Assembly (NCBI RefSeq): GCF_905479755.1
Contig: NZ_CAJQNT010000024.1
Location: 1-58,690 of the forward strand
Source: an uncultured Schumannella sp.
GTDB lineage: Bacteria > Actinomycetota > Actinomycetes > Actinomycetales > Microbacteriaceae
Reading direction: 5' to 3'
DNA length: 58,690 nt
The position numbers and the translations under genes are program-made. This document shows positions 1 to 6,985 of the stretch, in pieces (positions within the stretch are counted from its first letter, which is position 1; each line of letters begins with the position of its first letter). The notes beneath the pieces were generated by a model. The model was not told the DNA's origin, ran no database searches, and saw only the letters and a program-made list of their open reading frames with translations.

Positions 1-1
1 C

Positions 2-82
2 GCCACCACGATCACCCCCGACGGAGAAGTCATCGCTGAGCACATCATCAACCCGAACAAGGGCTACCAAGCCAAAGAATGA
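2..82 (+). CDS. C-terminal end of a probable IS481-like transposase (partial)
   Basis: Only the last 26 codons are present, ending in a TGA at 80-82. The tail has a Gly-Glu-Val stretch followed by an Asn-Pro-Asn-Lys-Gly-Tyr-Gln motif, which resembles the C-terminus of IS481-family DDE transposases (family knowledge, from memory). A strong hairpin follows directly, then a short inverted repeat that abuts tRNA-Arg. If the call is right, the enzyme would cut and join its own element ends. The catalytic DDE region lies outside the window, so the assignment rests on the tail and context only; another transposase family is possible. Confidence 0.45.
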   Translation, partial: ATTITPDGEVIAEHIINPNKGYQAKE

Positions 83-85
83 AAA

Positions 86-118
86 ACGGGCGAACCCCGA
101 AAATGGGGGTTCGCCCGT
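86..118 (+). terminator. Hairpin terminator after the partial transposase
   Basis: A perfect 13-bp stem (86-98 pairing with 106-118) with a 7-nt loop begins four bases after the stop codon. It is preceded by an A-run, so on the minus strand it also ends in a T-run, downstream of tRNA-Arg. It could therefore stop transcription in both directions. Confidence 0.75.
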
Positions 119-122
119 CCAC

Positions 123-141
123 GATGTCGTGAGACATCACA
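123..141. repeat. Short inverted repeat, possible right terminus of the IS
   Basis: GATGTC (123-128) and GACATC (133-138) are inverted repeats around a 4-nt spacer and are followed by ACA at 139-141. Members of IS481 often end in ACA. That ACA directly touches the encoded CCA end of tRNA-Arg. The element boundary is an inference, because the left end and the target duplication cannot be seen. Confidence 0.35.
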
Positions 142-216
142 TGGTGCCCCTGGAGGGACTCGAACCCCCAACCCTTTCCTTAGGACGGAACTGCTCTTCC
201 ATTGAGCTACAGAGGC
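142..216 (-). tRNA. tRNA-Arg (anticodon CCT)
   Basis: On the minus strand the sequence folds into a complete cloverleaf. The acceptor stem GCCTCTG pairs with CAGGGGC, the D-arm contains GCTC...GAGC, the anticodon loop is GTCCTAA (anticodon CCT, T33 present), and the T-arm is GGGGG-TTCGAGT-CCCTC. The CCA end is encoded (142-144). It reads the AGG codon, rare in high-GC genomes. The 3' end abuts a probable insertion sequence. Confidence 0.95.
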
Positions 217-339
217 GGGGCCCGGGCCGCAGCCCGAGCGTGGTTCTAGCCTAGCCGCGACACCTCGGAGCGCGACTTCAACGATGCCGCCAGGCGCAAA
301 CCGCCCGCCGCGTACCGCCGCGCGCTGCTCACAACCGAC

Positions 340-402
340 CCTCGAGCGGTGCCAAAAGCGCGATCTGAGCGCGCAACATCGCACCTTTCGCACCGCTCGA
401 GG
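340..402. repeat. Large intergenic palindrome (25-bp arms)
   Basis: The arms at 340-364 and 378-402 are inverted repeats, 22 of 25 positions matching, with a 13-nt loop. The outer 13 bp starting CCTCGAGCGGTGC pair perfectly. There is no T-run, and it lies 50 nt beyond the stop of the neighbouring minus-strand gene, so it is not a typical intrinsic terminator. It may be a REP-like or miniature element. The remainder of the 217-454 gap shows no gene I can support. Confidence 0.6.
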
Positions 403-454
403 GGGTATCGCACGCGCACGCGGTGCCCGCGTTCACAACTGCGGGGAACGACAG

Positions 455-889
455 CTATGCGACGGCGGCGGTGATCAGCTCGACAACCCGCTTCTCGACC
501 GCGGGCGTCCACTCGACGATCGCGAACGCGGTCGGCCACATGGCCCCGTCATCCAGGTTCGCCGCATCGTTGAAGCCGAGCGTCGCGTAGCGCGCCTCGA
601 ACTTCGAGGCCCCCTGGAAGAAGCAGACCACCTTGCCCGCCTCGGTCGCGTAGGCCGGCATGCCGTACCAGGTCTTCGGCAGCAGGCTCGGGGCGTGCTC
701 GAGCACCAGCACGTGGATGCGTTCGGCGAGCGCCCGGTCGGCGTCCGGCATGGCGGCGATCGCATCGATCACGGCCTGAAGGTTGTCGGCCTTCTTCTGC
801 CCGCCGCGGCCCTGCGCCCTCAGCTCGGCCGCGCGCTCTTTCATGGCGGCGCGCTCGAAGTCGGAGAAACCATCCGATGTGTCGGCCAA
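455..889 (-). CDS. DUF1801/YdhG-like protein
   Basis: 144 residues from a TTG start, chosen because GGGAGG lies five bases upstream and because family members begin with a similar Ala-Asp-Thr segment followed by a Met-Lys-Glu-Arg helix. The C-terminal two thirds carry the family's KTWYGMPAYA segment and a Phe-Phe-Gln...Lys-Phe-Glu-Ala-Arg-Tyr stretch, then a Gly-Phe-Asn-Asp-Ala motif. Proteins with this fold are small, soluble and cytoplasmic; some relatives are annotated as frataxin-like iron chaperones, but no function can be assigned from sequence. It appears to be transcribed alone. An upstream in-frame ATG at 943 would add 18 residues but lacks a ribosome-binding site. Confidence 0.75.
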   Translation of the reverse strand: MADTSDGFSDFERAAMKERAAELRAQGRGGQKKADNLQAVIDAIAAMPDADRALAERIHVLVLEHAPSLLPKTWYGMPAYATEAGKVVCFFQGASKFEARYATLGFNDAANLDDGAMWPTAFAIVEWTPAVEKRVVELITAAVA

Positions 890-917
890 GACAACCTCCC
901 GTGATGAGAGCTCCAGG

Positions 918-1862
918 CTAGCTGGGCGGCGCGAGGAACGCACTGACGCTCGACGCGGGAATGGTGCGCTGGCCGTACATGTGGGTGCCGCCCCAGTTGT
1001 ACTCCTCGACGACGATCGTGCCGTCGCCGTTCACCGTCTTCACGTAGGCGACATGGTTGCCGCCGCCGAACCAGGCGACCCATCCGGGCTTCGGGGTGTT
1101 GGTCACGGCCCAGCCGTGCGACTCCCACTGGTACTTCCAGCTGATCGCGCTGCCGCCGCCCGGCGTCATCGAGCTCCAGTCCCACTTGAACGGCTCGCCA
1201 TAGGAGCCCTGGTCGCGGTTGAGGCGCCAGGCGACGAAGTCGACGCATTCGCGGTAGTAGTAGCGCAGCGGCGACAGCCCGCCGCCCTGGCCGAGGTGCA
1301 GTGCCGCCGGCCACGGGTAGTCGTCGCCCGCCTCGCGCGCGCCGGAGCGCAGGTAGATCGCCAGGTTCGTGTCGGCGAGCGAGCTGCGGTACTGCGCCAC
1401 CAGCTCAGCGGCGCTCGTCGCGTCGTACGAGTCGCGCTCGATGGCCGTCTCGCTCGCGGCCTCGCTCACCTCGAAGCTCTGCACGGCGGCGGCATCGGCG
1501 ATCGCCACCTCGGCGGAGTCATCGCCCTCCGCGTAGGCGGGCAGCCCGAGCGCGGCGAACAGCCCTCCGATGATGACCATGGTGCCGGCGGCGGTGGCGC
1601 GGGCGCGGATCGGATGCCGCACCGTCTGGCGCCGGAACGACATGACGGGCACGACCGGGGCGGCCTTCTCGGCCGCGGGCGGAACCGTCGGCGCGACGGT
1701 CTCGGCCGACTCAGCCGGCTCGGAGGCCGCGGACGAGGTCAGCTCCGCGGCGCGCAGCGAACGCCGCGTCGGGTACGTCGCAGGAGCGACCGACGTCTCC
1801 TGCGGGGAAGCGAGGCCGCCAAAAAGGTCGCCCAGATTGTCTGAGCCCTCGGGTTCCGTCAA
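918..1862 (-). CDS. CHAP-domain cell-wall amidase/peptidase
   Basis: 314 residues from a TTG start with GGAGG six bases upstream. Residues 1-90 are a cytoplasmic, low-complexity Ala/Pro/Glu segment; residues 91-111 are one membrane segment ending in an Ala-Tyr-Ala site that could be cleaved. A linker follows, and residues about 183-314 form a CHAP domain. Cys206 (in Glu-Cys-Val-Asp-Phe), His270 (in Gly-Asn-His-Val-Ala) and an acidic/Asn pair near 287-289 match the CHAP catalytic set. CHAP enzymes cut peptidoglycan cross-bridges or act as amidases outside the membrane. The linker (residues 128-155) resembles one in the nearby NlpC/P60 protein (2767-3411), so both are probably related envelope enzymes. 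Confidence 0.88.
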   Translation of the reverse strand: MTEPEGSDNLGDLFGGLASPQETSVAPATYPTRRSLRAAELTSSAASEPAESAETVAPTVPPAAEKAAPVVPVMSFRRQTVRHPIRARATAAGTMVIIGGLFAALGLPAYAEGDDSAEVAIADAAAVQSFEVSEAASETAIERDSYDATSAAELVAQYRSSLADTNLAIYLRSGAREAGDDYPWPAALHLGQGGGLSPLRYYYRECVDFVAWRLNRDQGSYGEPFKWDWSSMTPGGGSAISWKYQWESHGWAVTNTPKPGWVAWFGGGNHVAYVKTVNGDGTIVVEEYNWGGTHMYGQRTIPASSVSAFLAPPS

Positions 1863-1958
1863 AAGTTCCTCCGGTGTGGCGCCGGAACAGACTACGTGAC
1901 GAACCTGGAAAAATCACGTTGATGTAACGGTCCGTCCACCCGGCGGACACCTGGAGGA

Positions 1959-2456
1959 TCAGGCCGCGGGGGCCAGGAATTCCTCCCACTGCGGCAGCGC
2001 GCGCTCGGTGCCGCGCACCATCCACGAGGTGCCGTGCGGCGCTCGGGGCTGCACCCGCAGGTTCCAGCCCATCTCCTGCGGCGTGCGGTCGCCCTTGATG
2101 TTGTTGCACTTGAGACAGCAGGCCACGAGGTTCTCCCACGAGTCGGCGCCGCCGCGCGAGCGCGGAACGATGTGGTCGATCGTGGTCGCGCTGACCCCGC
2201 AGTAGCCGCAGCGCTGGTTGTCGCGGCGCAGCACCCCGCGGCGCGAGACCGGCACCAGCCGGCCGTGCGGGATGCGCACGTAGCGGGTGAGCAGGATCAC
2301 CGACGGTCGATCCCATGCTCCGGATGCGCTCAGCACCGGGTGATCATCGTCGCGCGCGACGATCGTCGCCTTCCCGCCCAGCACGAGCACCAGAGCTCGC
2401 TTGAAGGACACGACGGCCAGCGGCTCGTAGCCGGCATTCAACACCAGGGTGCGCAC
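1959..2456 (-). CDS. HNH endonuclease family protein
   Basis: 165 residues from a GTG start with AGGAG six bases upstream; the start opens with the usual Arg-Thr-Leu-Val-Leu-Asn-Ala segment of this family. A zinc knuckle pair (Cys83/Cys86 and Cys114/Cys117) surrounds the HNH core: Asp94-His95 in IDHIVPRSRGG, Asn109 and the Asn-Asn near 118. HNH domains are metal-dependent nucleases. This short stand-alone type is widespread in Actinobacteria and its role is unknown; it is not obviously part of a restriction or phage module here. A 32-codon gene and its terminator lie directly upstream on the same strand. Confidence 0.88.
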   Translation of the reverse strand: MRTLVLNAGYEPLAVVSFKRALVLVLGGKATIVARDDDHPVLSASGAWDRPSVILLTRYVRIPHGRLVPVSRRGVLRRDNQRCGYCGVSATTIDHIVPRSRGGADSWENLVACCLKCNNIKGDRTPQEMGWNLRVQPRAPHGTSWMVRGTERALPQWEEFLAPAA

Positions 2457-2533
2457 GGTTCTCCTCTCGAAGGCGCCCGCACGGCTTGCGGGCATTCGAT
2501 GCATCCCGAGCCTCGGGACGTCAGGAGGAGCGC

Positions 2534-2569
2534 AAAAAAGGCGCCGTCGCGAACGACAGCGCCTTTTTC
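2534..2569 (-). terminator. Terminator of the small gene 2568-2666
   Basis: The stem at 2535-2544 pairs with 2559-2568 (AAAAAGGCGC with GCGCCTTTTT). On the minus strand the hairpin starts within the stop codon of the 32-codon gene and ends in a T-run, the classic form of an intrinsic terminator. It separates that gene from the HNH gene. Confidence 0.85.
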
Positions 2570-2666
2570 AGTCCCGGTCCGAACAGTGCACGACCGGGCG
2601 GATGCTCCGCCGTATTCCGAGCATCGCGCGCGCATCCATGGTGAGGATGTTGCGTGAGTTCGGCAT
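2568..2666 (-). CDS. Small 32-residue protein gene
   Basis: An ATG at 2666 follows an AGGAGA ribosome-binding site by six bases and opens a 32-residue reading frame (start MPNSRNILTMDARAML, basic middle, end Cys-Ser-Asp-Arg-Asp). Its TGA runs straight into an intrinsic terminator, so transcript, start and end are all marked. A possible -10 (TATTCT, minus strand) lies about 36 nt upstream of the ATG. No membrane segment or known domain is seen. I do not recognise the family. A structured non-coding RNA is an alternative, but the placement of ribosome-binding site, frame and terminator favours a short peptide. Confidence 0.6.
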   Translation of the reverse strand: MPNSRNILTMDARAMLGIRRSIRPVVHCSDRD

Positions 2667-2766
2667 CGGCTCTCCTGAGATCCGTTGGTTCAAGGCCTTC
2701 AGAATAGCCGACGGCGACTGAACAGCCGGCAAACGACGCGTTGCGCGTCATCGTGCCGGATCGGGC

Positions 2767-3411
2767 TCAGTACCGGACGAAGTAGTGGTTGCTGGTGTAG
2801 ATCGCGCGCGCCTGGACCGTCTTGCCGGGGTACGGGGCGTCGATCATCTGGCCATTGCCGAGGTAGATGCCGATGTGGCCGCCGCCATCGAGCACGACCA
2901 GGTCGCCGGGCTGGGCGGCCGAGGCGGCGATCCGGGTGCCGCCGGAGGCCTGCGAGGCCGAGCCGTGCGGCAGAGAGATGCCCACCTGCGCATAGACGTA
3001 CATGGTGAAGCCGGAGCAGTCGAAGCCCGCCGGGGTGGAACCGCCGAAGACGTAGGGCACGCCTTGGTACTGCATCGCGATCGACACGATCGTGCCGAGG
3101 TTGGCGCTCGCCGCGCCCGGGTTGGCGACGCCCGCGTAGGACGCAGCTGCCGCGGCCGCGGCCGCCTCCGCCGCGCGGATCTCGGCGAGCTCCTCTTCGG
3201 TGGTGGCCGAGATCTCGGAGCGCTCGACGGGCAGCTCGGTCACGGCGCTGTCGACGCGGAACGACTGCACCGCGGCGGCGACGCTCTCGGGGGTGGTCGC
3301 GTCGACCTCCGCCTCCGAGTCGGGGAGGGCGGCGTAGGCCGGCAAGGCGATCGTGCCGAACAGGCCGGGCATGATCAGCGACACGGCAGCAAGACGAATG
3401 GGTAGAGCCAC
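2767..3411 (-). CDS. NlpC/P60 (C40) cell-wall endopeptidase
   Basis: 214 residues from a GTG start. A signal-like hydrophobic segment (residues 6-27) ends in Ala-Tyr-Ala. Residues 30-95 are an Ala/Glu-rich linker and residues 105-214 the NlpC/P60 domain. Cys132 (in Phe-Asp-Cys-Ser-Gly), His179 (in Gly-Gly-His-Ile-Gly) and a polar residue near 191 form the expected catalytic triad. Such enzymes cut the gamma-D-Glu to diamino-acid bond of peptidoglycan stem peptides. The 222-nt leader between this gene and the DtxR gene has short inverted repeats (for example GACCGC/GCGGTC), but I cannot match it to a known riboswitch. The linker resembles that of the CHAP protein at 918-1862. Confidence 0.9.
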   Translation of the reverse strand: MALPIRLAAVSLIMPGLFGTIALPAYAALPDSEAEVDATTPESVAAAVQSFRVDSAVTELPVERSEISATTEEELAEIRAAEAAAAAAAASYAGVANPGAASANLGTIVSIAMQYQGVPYVFGGSTPAGFDCSGFTMYVYAQVGISLPHGSASQASGGTRIAASAAQPGDLVVLDGGGHIGIYLGNGQMIDAPYPGKTVQARAIYTSNHYFVRY

Positions 3412-3633
3412 GGGAGATCTCCGGCGCCTCGACCGCTGCTGAGGGCGGTCCCATCCTGAAATGGATCAGGTGCGCGAGCTCAGAGATGGGGTTGAGACGT
3501 CCGGCTCACGGTGCACCGCCGTACGGGGGGGGTGGCGATGCGACTCGGCGACACTACGTCGGGTCTTGCTGAGATCACGAACCGATAACGGGCATTCCGG
3601 GCTATTCCCAGCAACACCCAGGCGACTCACATG

Positions 3634-4326
3634 TCAGCTGGCGACGTAGATGTGCACCGCGACCTCGCGCGGCAGCTCGAGCCCATCGCCCACTTCGGGG
3701 GCCTCGATCGCGACGTAGGAGTCGGCACGCGTCAGCGTCACCGTCGCACCGGGGACGATTCCCGCGGCGTGCAGCTGCGCCAGCAGTTCCGGCTCGAACT
3801 GCACCGGCTCGCCGAGGCGGCGGATGACGCCCGTCACGGCCTCGTCGGCGTCGGCGACCGCATCCACGATGCTCGTCACGCCCTCCAGGAAGCGCCCGGC
3901 CGGAGTGTCGCCCAGCTCATCGAGCGCCGGGATCGGGTTGCCGTACGGCGACTCGGTGGGGTGGTCGAGGATCTCGAGCAGTCGCCGTTCGACCTGCTCG
4001 CTCATGACGTGCTCCCAGCGGCACGCCTCGTCGTGCACGTACGCCCAGTCGAGGCCGATCACGTCGGCGAGCAGCCGTTCGGCGAGACGGTGCTTGCGCA
4101 TCACGTGCAGCGCGCGGGTGCGGCCGGTCGGCGTCAGCTCGAGATGGCGGTCGCCCTCGACGCGCACAAGACCGTCGCGCTCCATGCGGGCGATCGTCTG
4201 CGAGACCGTCGGGCCGGAGTGCCCGAGGCGCTCCGAGATGCGAGCCCGCAGCGGAACGATCGCCTCTTCCTCCAGGTCGAGGATGGTCCGCAGGTACATC
4301 TCCGTCGTATCGACGAGATCGGTCAC
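3634..4326 (-). CDS. DtxR/IdeR-type iron-dependent repressor
   Basis: 230 residues from a GTG start with AGGAGG upstream. It has an N-terminal winged helix (about 1-65), a metal-binding and dimer domain (about 66-140) and a C-terminal SH3-like domain. Both metal sites of diphtheria toxin repressor are preserved at the same numbers: Met10, Cys102, Glu105 and His106 (primary site), and His79, Glu83 and His98 (ancillary site). The cysteine at 102 points to iron (DtxR/IdeR) rather than manganese (MntR has other ligands). It would repress iron uptake genes when Fe(II) is plentiful. It is divergent from serC. Confidence 0.9.
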   Translation of the reverse strand: MTDLVDTTEMYLRTILDLEEEAIVPLRARISERLGHSGPTVSQTIARMERDGLVRVEGDRHLELTPTGRTRALHVMRKHRLAERLLADVIGLDWAYVHDEACRWEHVMSEQVERRLLEILDHPTESPYGNPIPALDELGDTPAGRFLEGVTSIVDAVADADEAVTGVIRRLGEPVQFEPELLAQLHAAGIVPGATVTLTRADSYVAIEAPEVGDGLELPREVAVHIYVAS

Positions 4327-4429
4327 GGCGTCCTCCTGAAAATCGCGCGGGCGTCAGAGGCCAGCCTATCCTCACCACGCTCTCCGGCGGTCGCGCTCCG
4401 GCGGTCGCATGCGAGGCCGCGGGCCATAG

Positions 4430-5566
<1,137 letters not shown>

Positions 5567-5575
5567 GAGAACCCG

Positions 5576-5809
5576 ATGCGGCTCTGGATCCCCAAAGACG
5601 AACGGCGACCGACGCCGCCGCCGGTGGAGACCGACGACCGCACGCCCGTTCTGGTCGGCCTAGGCCTCTGGCTTCTGGCCACCCTGGGGCTGCTGAGCGC
5701 GCTTCCGGCGCTGACGGCGACCGGGAACGGCGACTGGCTCTGGATCGGCGTCAGCGGACTCGGCATCGGCCTCGTCCTGCTCGCCTACACGATCATCCGT
5801 CGGCGCTGA
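5576..5809 (+). CDS. DUF2530 small membrane protein
   Basis: 77 residues with a good ribosome-binding site (AGGAG) and start just after serC. It has a short Pro-rich cytoplasmic N-terminus and two membrane segments (about 25-45 and 53-73), ending in three arginines. This is the DUF2530 pattern; function unknown. The last 150 nt are antisense to the 3' end of the DUF3027 gene on the other strand, which is unusual because both appear to be real, conserved families. Confidence 0.75.
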   Translation: MRLWIPKDERRPTPPPVETDDRTPVLVGLGLWLLATLGLLSALPALTATGNGDWLWIGVSGLGIGLVLLAYTIIRRR

Positions 5810-6286
5810 CTTCTCGGCGGGCGCAGCCTCGGTCGGCGACTCCTCGTCATCGGGCTCGAAGTCGATGAGTTCACGCAGGTCAACGCCCGGCTTGTCGAGC
5901 TCATCCACATCGTCGAGGTCGTCATCCTCGTCGATCGCGTCGTCCTCCGCCGCGCTCTCAGCGTTCGCCTCCGCGGCGGCGGCCTGAGCGGCGCGGTACT
6001 CCTCGAGGCGCTCCGACCACGGCACCCAGTCGGGAGCGAGCAGGGCGCCCTCGTTCGGCAGCAGTTCCGCCTCGAGAACGGTCGGCTCCTCGCCCGGCAG
6101 CTCGGCGACCGCGACCGTCCAGCGCCAGCCCGGGTAGCCCAGCTGGGTGGTGGCAAAACTCAGCGTCGACAGGCCGTCGTCCGACGTCTGCTCCTCGAGC
6201 AGGTCGCCGACGTCTCCGGCGGCGGTGAACTCGGCGAGCGCCGCACGGGCGACCGCCTCGCGGGCAGCACTCCGCGGGTCAGGCAT
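5660..6286 (-). CDS. DUF3027 family protein
   Basis: 208 residues from an ATG whose start overlaps the end of the upstream cold-shock gene by 8 nt, so the two are probably one operon. Residues 1-105 carry the DUF3027 region (Gly-Tyr-Pro-Gly-Trp-Arg-Trp, then Leu-Ala-Pro-Asp-Trp-Val-Pro-Trp). The C-terminal half is strongly acidic and then turns basic (GRRQRRKR), apparently disordered. Function unknown. Its last 49 codons lie opposite DUF2530. Confidence 0.8.
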   Translation of the reverse strand: MPDPRSAAREAVARAALAEFTAAGDVGDLLEEQTSDDGLSTLSFATTQLGYPGWRWTVAVAELPGEEPTVLEAELLPNEGALLAPDWVPWSERLEEYRAAQAAAAEANAESAAEDDAIDEDDDLDDVDELDKPGVDLRELIDFEPDDEESPTEAAPAEKSAPTDDRVGEQDEADAESADADPEPVAVPGRRQRRKRAQQPQGGQKPEA

Positions 6287-6659
6287 CCAGGTCGTCCGCG
6301 ACCTTGCGCAGCACGGCCGCGATCTTCGCGCCGTGGCTCCGGTCGGGGTAGCGACCCCGGCGCAGGCCCGCGCCGATCCCGTCGAGCAGCTTCACCAGAT
6401 CTTCCACCACGATCGCCATGTCGTCGGCGGAACGGCGCGACATCTTGGACAGGCTCGGCGCGGCCTCCAGCACGCGCACCGACAGCGCCTGCGCGCCGCG
6501 CTTGCCGTCGGCGATGCCGAACTCGAGGCGCGAGCCAGCCTTGACCGTCACTCCCGCGGGAAGTGCCGAGGCGTGCAGGAAGACTTCCTGCCCGTCGTCG
6601 GAGGAAATGAAGCCGAAGCCCTTTTCCTCGTCGTAGAACTTGACCTTGCCGGTAGGCAT
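6279..6659 (-). CDS. Cold-shock-domain protein with C-terminal extension
   Basis: 126 residues; ATG at 6659 chosen because the cold-shock fold begins there (Pro-Thr-Gly-Lys-Val-Lys-Phe-Tyr) and GAGAGAGG lies upstream. The RNA-binding motifs KGFGFI (RNP1) and VFLHAS (RNP2) are intact in residues 1-67. A further 60 residues, rich in Arg and Leu, form a helical extension not found in the 67-residue cold-shock proteins such as the one at 18693. It probably binds single-stranded RNA or DNA. Transcribed with DUF3027. Confidence 0.88.
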   Translation of the reverse strand: MPTGKVKFYDEEKGFGFISSDDGQEVFLHASALPAGVTVKAGSRLEFGIADGKRGAQALSVRVLEAAPSLSKMSRRSADDMAIVVEDLVKLLDGIGAGLRRGRYPDRSHGAKIAAVLRKVADDLDA

Positions 6660-6721
6660 CGCAGGCCTCTCTCGATGTCGCGCGTGGGTGGTGGTGCGCA
6701 CGCGGCCCGTATCCTGGTCAA

Positions 6722-6985
6722 GTGACCGACGAAACCCGCGTACCCCTCAATCGTATCGAACGGATCCTCGCCACGATGATCGCGACAGTCGGTGGACTGT
6801 CCGTCATCGCCATCGCGAGCGTCTTCATGGGGCGCGCGGCCGGCGCCGACATGGCGAGCGGGGTGTGGCCGGCGGTCGCGTTGCTGCCCTCGCTCGGGCT
6901 GCCGATCACGTTCGCCCTGATCGTCGCGTTCCTCATTGTGAGCGTGGTGCGCCGACGTCGTCTCGCGCAGGATGGCGCCGAGTAG
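6722..6985 (+). CDS. Small two-helix membrane protein
   Basis: 87 residues from a GTG start, with hydrophobic segments at about 16-38 and 50-76 and a basic, polar C-terminus. No ribosome-binding site; TATCCT at 6710-6715 lies six bases before the GTG, so it is probably leaderless. Its end overlaps the start of the helicase-associated gene by 14 nt, so it is the first gene of the XPB operon. Function unknown. Confidence 0.75.
   Translation: MTDETRVPLNRIERILATMIATVGGLSVIAIASVFMGRAAGADMASGVWPAVALLPSLGLPITFALIVAFLIVSVVRRRRLAQDGAE

Noticed and set aside
3412-3633. Possible c-di-AMP (ydaO/yuaA) riboswitch before the NlpC/P60 gene
   Set aside because: Such riboswitches often precede cell-wall hydrolases in Actinobacteria, but the conserved GGGGGACCCA-type core and paired stems are not seen; only short unrelated inverted repeats are present.
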